A stretch of DNA of 7,576 nt, from assembly GCA_016780945.1 (NCBI GenBank), contig JADHKY010000052.1, positions 1-7,576 of the forward strand, in the 5' to 3' direction. Below the pieces are notes generated by a model that saw only the letters and a list, made by a program, of their open reading frames with translations, was not told where the DNA came from and searched no databases. Every line of letters starts with the position of its first letter. Position 1 is the first letter of the stretch. Below, piece after piece: positions 6,461-7,576 of the stretch. Origin of the DNA: Aquiluna sp. Lineage in GTDB: Bacteria > Actinomycetota > Actinomycetes > Actinomycetales > Microbacteriaceae. The position numbers and the translations under genes are program-made.

Positions 6461-6703
6461 ATGAGTGAATGGAACTACACGAAGTGTGCAGAACCCTTTG
6501 AGTCTGAAGAGGAAGCTCTTGGCTACCTCCAGGACAAGGACTTCGCAGGCTATGTTCTAAAGCGCGATCACGGCTTTGCCGCGGTCTGCCCAACCTACCC
6601 GGACGGCTACTACCCCGATGCCGTTGTGGTTGCTGAGGTTGAAAACTCAAAGCGAGAGCTTGCAGCAGAAAAGAAGAGCCTGCCAGTTCAGAGCTGCTGC
6701 TAA
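6461..6703 (+). CDS. Small acidic hypothetical protein with five cysteines
   Basis: I do not recognise this 80-residue protein. It begins MSEWNYTKCAEPF, has a Glu-rich helix (about 14-25), an aromatic core with PTYPDGYYPDAVVVAEV (45-61), a charged helix rich in Lys and Glu (62-74), and ends in SCC. Cysteines lie at about 8, 43, 79 and 80 at least, and the terminal CC pair could bind metal or form disulfides. No signal peptide or membrane segment is present, so it is probably cytosolic. Codon use resembles the neighbours, and the frame carries strong coding character (balanced, protein-like composition, proper stop). An in-frame ATG at 6446 would add five residues, but a -10 box six bases before 6461 favours the shorter form as a leaderless gene. 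An inverted repeat at the promoter suggests specific regulation. Confidence 0.72.
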   Translation: MSEWNYTKCAEPFESEEEALGYLQDKDFAGYVLKRDHGFAAVCPTYPDGYYPDAVVVAEVENSKRELAAEKKSLPVQSCC

Positions 6704-6794
6704 AGAGCCTTAGGCAACCGAAAACTGCCGCCTTCGACTCTCGCCACACCAAGCCGCAAATCAAATAGTCCTAGGTGCTTTTTGATAACACCCA

Positions 6795-6800
6795 TAGACT
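6795..6800 (+). promoter_or_regulatory. Possible -10 element for the DEAD-box helicase gene
   Basis: TAGACT is the only TANNNT match ending in T that I find by eye between 6787 and the helicase start. If used, transcription would begin near 6807 and leave a leader of about 160 bases. No good -35 is visible, so confidence is low. Confidence 0.25.
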
Positions 6801-6806
6801 CAGAGA

Positions 6807-6969
6807 GAGCCGGCAGTAATTAGCCGTCTTGCGTCGTAGAACGACCCCCCACGAATTTGTGGCGATGATATTCCTTCGGCGAACGATTACATCCATCGAT
6901 GTCCTCGCCAACAGCCCATAAATCGGGCTCAAAAGTGATGTAACCCATCACACGAAAGCAACTCAAACT
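6807..6969 (+). ncRNA. Candidate structured 5' leader of the helicase mRNA
   Basis: The 266-base gap after the 80-residue gene (6704-6969) is the largest in the window and contains no convincing gene. Its distal part holds a series of possible stem-loops: CGGC/GCCG (6811-6826), GTCGT/ACGAC (6833-6845), TGGCGA/TCGCCA (6860-6910) enclosing ACATC/GATGT (6889-6902), AGCCC/GGGCT (6913-6929), and GTGATG/CATCAC (6935-6951) ending 18 bases before the helicase ATG. DEAD-box helicase genes in other bacteria are known to be controlled through long leaders, often in cold response. I do not recognise a known RNA family. Short stems arise by chance, so covariation is needed. The 5' part (6704-6794) shows no clear terminator or other feature. 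Confidence 0.35.
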
Positions 6970-7576
6970 ATGTCTACAAAAAACTTCACTGATCTTGGCG
7001 TGCCAGCCAAGATTGCCGCTGTGCTCACCACTCAGGGCATTGACTCACCCTTCCCTATCCAGGTGGACACACTTCCCGACACCATGGCGGGCAAAGATGT
7101 CTTAGGTCGCGGCAAAACCGGGTCTGGTAAGACCCTTGCCTTCAGCATCCCAATGGTTGCCAGGCTCTCCGCTCGCGCCAACAGTACTCAGGGAGCTCCG
7201 AAACCAAGAGGTCTGGTGCTAGCGCCAACCCGAGAGCTTGCGACTCAGATCACCAATACCCTCCAGCCACTTGCCAAATCGATGAACCTGAGAGTCACGA
7301 CAATCTTCGGAGGTGTGCCTCAAAACAAGCAGGTCAGGGCCATCAGAGAGGGAGTTGAGATTATTGTCGCTACCCCCGGCCGGCTCGAGGACCTAATGAA
7401 ACAGGGCCTACTGAAGCTGGATGGCATTGAGATAACTGTGCTGGATGAGGCTGACCACATGGCAGACCTTGGGTTTCTCCCCGGTGTCACCAGAATCCTG
7501 TCCGCAACTCCTAGGGGTGGCCAACGTCTATTGTTCTCTGCGACCTTGGATAACGGTGTCCAGAAATTGGTGGATA
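6970..7576 (+). CDS. DEAD-box ATP-dependent RNA helicase (3' partial)
   Basis: The frame opens at ATG 6970 and runs off the window after 202 complete codons. It covers the first RecA-like domain of a DEAD-box helicase, which unwinds RNA duplexes using ATP. Motifs appear in order: an upstream Phe6, the Q motif with PFPIQ (Gln31), motif I GKTGSGKT (48-55), motif Ia PTRELA (86-91), GG (114-115), motif Ib TPGR (135-138), motif II DEAD (159-162) and motif III SAT (190-192). The GRGKTGSGKT form of motif I, rather than AQTGSGKT, is like other actinobacterial members. The C-terminal domain and any basic or RNA-binding tail lie outside, so the subfamily (RhlE, CsdA and so on) cannot be decided. No strong ribosome binding site precedes the ATG; a weak GAAAG lies at 6954-6958. 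A structured leader may control it. Confidence 0.95.
   Translation, partial: MSTKNFTDLGVPAKIAAVLTTQGIDSPFPIQVDTLPDTMAGKDVLGRGKTGSGKTLAFSIPMVARLSARANSTQGAPKPRGLVLAPTRELATQITNTLQPLAKSMNLRVTTIFGGVPQNKQVRAIREGVEIIVATPGRLEDLMKQGLLKLDGIEITVLDEADHMADLGFLPGVTRILSATPRGGQRLLFSATLDNGVQKLVD

Noticed and set aside
6446..6703. Longer start for the small protein at ATG 6446
   Set aside because: This ATG overlaps the right arm of the inverted repeat and the -10 box; ATG 6461 has leaderless spacing identical to the LysE-family gene.
6459..6764. Minus-strand open frame of 101 codons opposite the 80-residue gene
   Set aside because: The translation is rich in Ser, Gln and Arg without any fold signature, while the + strand frame has a promoter-like box and balanced composition.
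6704..6785. Possible intrinsic terminator after the 80-residue gene
   Set aside because: GCC-TTA-GGC at 6708-6715 is very short and has no T-run; the T-run at 6779-6783 is preceded only by the palindrome CCTAGG, which cannot form a usable stem-loop.
1..7576. CRISPR array, tRNA or rRNA genes, insertion sequences
   Set aside because: No repeated spacer pattern, cloverleaf, rRNA-like block, transposase or terminal inverted repeats were seen on reading both strands.

Overview
The window reads as a gene-dense chromosomal segment of an actinobacterium, probably a small-genome member of Microbacteriaceae or a relative. That guess is inference. It rests on moderate GC, very short intergenic gaps, GTG starts, protein sequences of actinobacterial character, and apparently leaderless genes with a TANNNT -10 box 6-7 bases before the start codon. 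All recognisable genes lie on the + strand. I see no mobile element, tRNA, rRNA or CRISPR array.

Region 1 (1-3737) looks like one operon centred on putrescine synthesis. It opens with the last 25 codons of a gene whose tail resembles group II PLP-dependent decarboxylases. An ATGA overlap leads to an N-carbamoylputrescine amidase (aguB-like), and a second ATGA overlap leads to agmatine deiminase (aguA). After 19 bases and a clear ribosome binding site comes a DUF885 putative metallopeptidase. AguA turns agmatine into N-carbamoylputrescine and AguB turns that into putrescine. If the truncated upstream gene makes agmatine from arginine, the route from arginine to putrescine would be complete; this is a hypothesis.

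Region 2 (3753-6422) starts at a probable leaderless promoter for argG (argininosuccinate synthase, the long E. coli-type subfamily). argG overlaps deoD (purine-nucleoside phosphorylase) by one base in TGATG, and a hairpin sits in the last argG codons. A second leaderless-type -10 then precedes a LysE/RhtB-family exporter.

Region 3 (6423-6703) holds an 80-residue protein of unknown function with five cysteines. It has its own -10 box and a 7+7 inverted repeat abutting it, a candidate operator.

Region 4 (6704-7576) is a 266-base intergenic stretch rich in possible stem-loops, leading to the first 202 codons of a DEAD-box RNA helicase that runs off the window. The long structured leader contrasts with the leaderless genes before it and is the most likely place for an undescribed RNA regulator. 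I found no clearly new multi-gene system. The most notable points are the polyamine operon with its unexplained peptidase, the regulated small Cys protein and the helicase leader.
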